From Vreelandella songnenensis (GTDB taxonomy: Bacteria; Pseudomonadota; Gammaproteobacteria; Pseudomonadales; Halomonadaceae), in assembly GCF_003002925.1 (NCBI RefSeq), contig NZ_PVTK01000006.1:124001-188000 (forward strand): a stretch of DNA of 64,000 bases, read 5' to 3'. Within the stretch, counting starts at the first letter, position 1. Every line of letters begins with the position of its first letter. Below the pieces are notes generated by a model that did not search any database, had not been told where the DNA came from, and was given only the letters and a program-made list of their open reading frames with translations. A program made the position numbers and the translations under genes. Shown one piece after another: positions 61,990 to 64,000 of this stretch.

Positions 61990-62234
61990 CCAGCCGGCGC
62001 CTTATGGCCCTGGCTCACGCCATCGCGGTTCAGCGTCTACACTTTCCTTCAGGAACATTGACGCTGCACGCTTGAGGTTGATGCTGTTTTTAATAACCAT
62101 GATGCATAAAAACTATTTTTAATATTCTTTTATGTGTTTATGATGCGCTTGTAGCTGACACGCATTCAGGCATGAGTGACAGCGGTTAACCGTCGAACAC
62201 GGCAGGCCAAGCTTGCCCACGAGGATATCAGCAG

Positions 62235-63026
62235 ATGACACGTACACGCCGAATCACACCCCGTCGATTGACCCAGCTGGCCGCGGCGCTCACGCTGAGC
62301 GTGGCAAGTGGCTTAGCCACCGTTCAAGCCCAGGCGGATACGCTCAAGGTGGGCATGTCCGGGGGCTATTTTCCGTTTACATTTGTCGAGCGCGACGAGC
62401 TGAAAGGTTTCGAAGTGGATGTGCTCAACGCGGTAGGCGAGATCACCGGTGACGATGTCGAGTTCGTGACCGCGAGCTTCTCGGGCCTTGCCGGCATGCT
62501 GGATTCCGGGCGCATTGATACCATTGCCAACCAGATCACTATCACCCCAGAGCGTGAGGCCAAATACGTGTTTACCGCGCCCTATGTGTATGACGGTGCA
62601 CAGGTTGTTGTCCGCGCCGGTAATGACACCATTAACGGCGTGGAAGATCTTTCTGGCAAAACCGTTGCCGTCAACCTGGGCTCCAACTACGAGCAGCTGC
62701 TGCGTGAACTGCCCAATGCCGATGAGATCGATATCCGCACTTACGAGTCCAACGTGGAGCAGGATGTGGCGATCGGGCGGATCAACGCCTTTATCATGGA
62801 CCGGGTAAGTGCCACCCAAGTCATCAAGGAGCGCGGTCTGCCGTTGGAGCTTGCCGGTCAGCCGTTTACGGTCATTGAAAACGCTCTGCCGTTCCGCAAT
62901 GACGATGCGGGTAACGCCCAGCGTGACCGGGTGAATGAGGCGCTTGCCGAGCTGCGCGAGAACGGTACGCTGCGCGAGATTTCTGAAAAATGGTTTGATT
63001 CAGATATCACGCAGCAGCCGGAATAA
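62235..63026 (+). CDS. Amino acid ABC transporter substrate-binding protein (cystine/polar amino acid type)
   Basis: 263 residues with an Arg-rich signal peptide (cleavage about AQA-DT). Family 3 solute-binding fold: LKVGMSGGYFPFTFVERDEL start, GFEVDVLNAVGE, ANQITITPEREAKYVFTAPY, and a C-terminal EISEKWFDSDI. The pattern is that of FliY/TcyJ cystine-binding proteins. First gene of an importer operon with the permease and ATPase that follow. GAGGA lies 10 nt upstream. Confidence 0.87.
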   Translation: MTRTRRITPRRLTQLAAALTLSVASGLATVQAQADTLKVGMSGGYFPFTFVERDELKGFEVDVLNAVGEITGDDVEFVTASFSGLAGMLDSGRIDTIANQITITPEREAKYVFTAPYVYDGAQVVVRAGNDTINGVEDLSGKTVAVNLGSNYEQLLRELPNADEIDIRTYESNVEQDVAIGRINAFIMDRVSATQVIKERGLPLELAGQPFTVIENALPFRNDDAGNAQRDRVNEALAELRENGTLREISEKWFDSDITQQPE

Positions 63027-63061
63027 GCGCTACGCTGTAACGTGAAGCTACGTATTGAACT

Positions 63062-63087
63062 CGGCCGTGGGTACCCCACGGCCGTTT
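63062..63087 (+). terminator. Attenuating hairpin between binding protein and permease genes
   Basis: CGGCCGTGGG (63062-63071) pairs exactly with CCCACGGCCG (63075-63084) around TAC, followed by TTT. It would give more binding protein than permease. Confidence 0.7.
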
Positions 63088-63106
63088 GCTTATAAGCGAT
63101 GCCGAC

Positions 63107-63775
63107 ATGCTAAATCTGGAATACATGTGGGGGCTGTTGCCGGTTCTTTTAAGCTACTTGCCGCTGACCCTTCAAATGGCGACCATCGCCATGCTGTTTG
63201 CGCTGGTGTTTGCCTGCCTATTGGCAGTGATTCGCGTGACTCGCGTGCCGCTGCTTAACGGTTTTTCACTGCTGTTTATCTCGTTTTTTCGCGGTACGCC
63301 GCTGCTCGTTCAGCTGTTCCTGTTCTATTACGGTCTGCCGCAGCTGGTAGAGGCGCTGGTGTCGATCAACGGCGTCACGGCGGCCATTCTGGGGCTGACG
63401 CTGCATTTCTCGGCGTACATGGCCGAGTCCATTCGCGCGGCAATCGTGGGGATCGACCGCAGCCAGACCGAAGCGGCGCTCTCTATCGGCATGACCCAGC
63501 CGCAGCTGATGCGGCGCATTATCCTGCCCCAGGCGACGCGCGTGGCTACCCCTACGCTGATGAACTACTTCATCGACATGATCAAGGCGACGTCGCTGGC
63601 CTTTACGCTGGGCGTCACCGAGCTGATGGGGGCGACGCAAAAAGAAGCCTCCAGCAGCTTCTTGTACCTTGAAGCCTTTCTGCTGGTGGCGATCATCTAC
63701 TGGGTGGTGGTGGAATTGCTTTCCTGGGGGCAGCGGCACCTGGAAATTTATCTCAACAGGGCTTACCAACGATGA
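63107..63775 (+). CDS. Amino acid ABC transporter permease
   Basis: 222 residues from the ATG at 63107; an in-frame TTG at 63086 lies within the hairpin. HisM/TcyL-type permease with about four or five membrane helices and the polar-amino-acid EAA loop (TEAALSIGMTQPQLMRRIIL near residue 130). FFRGTPLLVQLFLFYYGLPQ is a family hallmark. Stop overlaps the ATPase start. Confidence 0.88.
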   Translation: MLNLEYMWGLLPVLLSYLPLTLQMATIAMLFALVFACLLAVIRVTRVPLLNGFSLLFISFFRGTPLLVQLFLFYYGLPQLVEALVSINGVTAAILGLTLHFSAYMAESIRAAIVGIDRSQTEAALSIGMTQPQLMRRIILPQATRVATPTLMNYFIDMIKATSLAFTLGVTELMGATQKEASSSFLYLEAFLLVAIIYWVVVELLSWGQRHLEIYLNRAYQR

Positions 63776-64000
63776 TCTCCCTTGAGGCGGTGACCAAACG
63801 CTTTGGCAAGCAGAACGTGTTTGCCGATATCGACCTGACGCTCGAGCGGGGCGAGATCATCGTGATCATTGGCCCCTCGGGCACGGGAAAATCCACCCTG
63901 CTGCGCTGTATCAACTTTCTGGAGCGGCCGGAGTCAGGGCGTATTACCGTGGGCGATGTACAAGTCGATGCACAGCGCGCCAGCCGCTCGGACATACTGA
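63772..64000 (+). CDS. Amino acid ABC transporter ATPase (5' part only)
   Basis: 76 codons visible before the right edge, starting ATGA over the permease stop. Begins MISLEAVTKRFGKQNVFADI, with Walker A GPSGTGKST near residue 36 and LLRCINFLERPESGRITVGD, matching GlnQ/TcyN-type ATPases. The remainder lies outside the window. Confidence 0.88.
   Translation, partial: MISLEAVTKRFGKQNVFADIDLTLERGEIIVIIGPSGTGKSTLLRCINFLERPESGRITVGDVQVDAQRASRSDIL

Noticed and set aside
1..64000. tRNA, rRNA, CRISPR, prophage or insertion-sequence genes
   Set aside because: Searched by eye for conserved tRNA arms, rRNA segments, repeat-spacer patterns, integrases and transposases; none was found.

Overview
The window reads as a chromosomal segment of a gammaproteobacterium of the Halomonadaceae (Halomonas-like). 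This is inferred from GC-rich housekeeping genes, a YejK/NdpA nucleoid protein, a methionine-salvage set, an arginine-transaminase-type catabolic cluster, tandem flagellins with sigma-28 promoters, and a secreted protein of extreme acidity. I see no rRNA, tRNA, CRISPR array, transposase or prophage. Most genes sit in compact operons with clear Shine-Dalgarno sequences and ATGA/TGATG overlaps.

Layout. (1) 1-3.3 kb: end of an ABC importer (two-domain permease and binding protein) divergent from a DeoR-type regulator, with a perfect 10-bp inverted repeat between them. (2) 3.3-7.7 kb: LysR regulator divergent from a DsbA-like protein and a periplasmic metallo-beta-lactamase-fold protein, then a YrhK protein and a membrane diguanylate cyclase. 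(3) 7.8-12.1 kb: methionine salvage (mtnK, mtnD-C-B on the other strand, mtnA). (4) 12.2-15.2 kb: PhnDCE-like ABC importer, possibly of the putative-selenate type. (5) 15.3-17.4 kb: recQ. (6) 17.5-29.2 kb: a Ugp-like ABC importer behind a sigma-54 activator, divergent from gbuA, a YjiH-family membrane protein, aruI and an aldehyde dehydrogenase. Together the last group encodes conversion of 2-ketoarginine through 4-guanidinobutyrate to GABA and urea. A near-perfect -24/-12 promoter and tandem palindromic sites lie in the divergent gap.

(7) 29.3-33.3 kb: a type VI secretion cassette. The vgrG is broken by an internal deletion and frameshift, but its C-terminal needle and cargo-binding end remains fused to the reading frame just before an uncharacterised putative effector and a membrane-anchored putative immunity protein. 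(8) 33.4-44.8 kb: sugar dehydrogenase, GH5 endoglucanase, a 98-residue acidic secreted protein without any basic residue, an acyltransferase-like membrane protein, serine hydrolases, PpiC, a YadGH-type ABC exporter, yejK, TerB, ExoD and YqhA-like proteins, and a 24-residue membrane protein.

(9) 44.8-58.3 kb: flagellar filament region. It holds a decayed C-terminal piece of a second fliD, fliD, four tandem flagellin genes each with its own sigma-28 promoter and terminator, a 1023-residue two-glycosyltransferase protein, and a convergent, AT-rich operon of a DegT aminotransferase, an ATP-grasp ligase and a methyltransferase. I infer a flagellin glycan pathway in which an amino sugar is made, acylated by ATP-dependent ligation and methylated. 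The AT-rich composition begins inside the glycosyltransferase gene, at its second catalytic domain. (10) 58.3-64 kb: a NIT-domain chemoreceptor, an unknown single-pass membrane protein of ZipA-like layout, and the start of a cystine/polar amino acid ABC importer that runs off the right edge.
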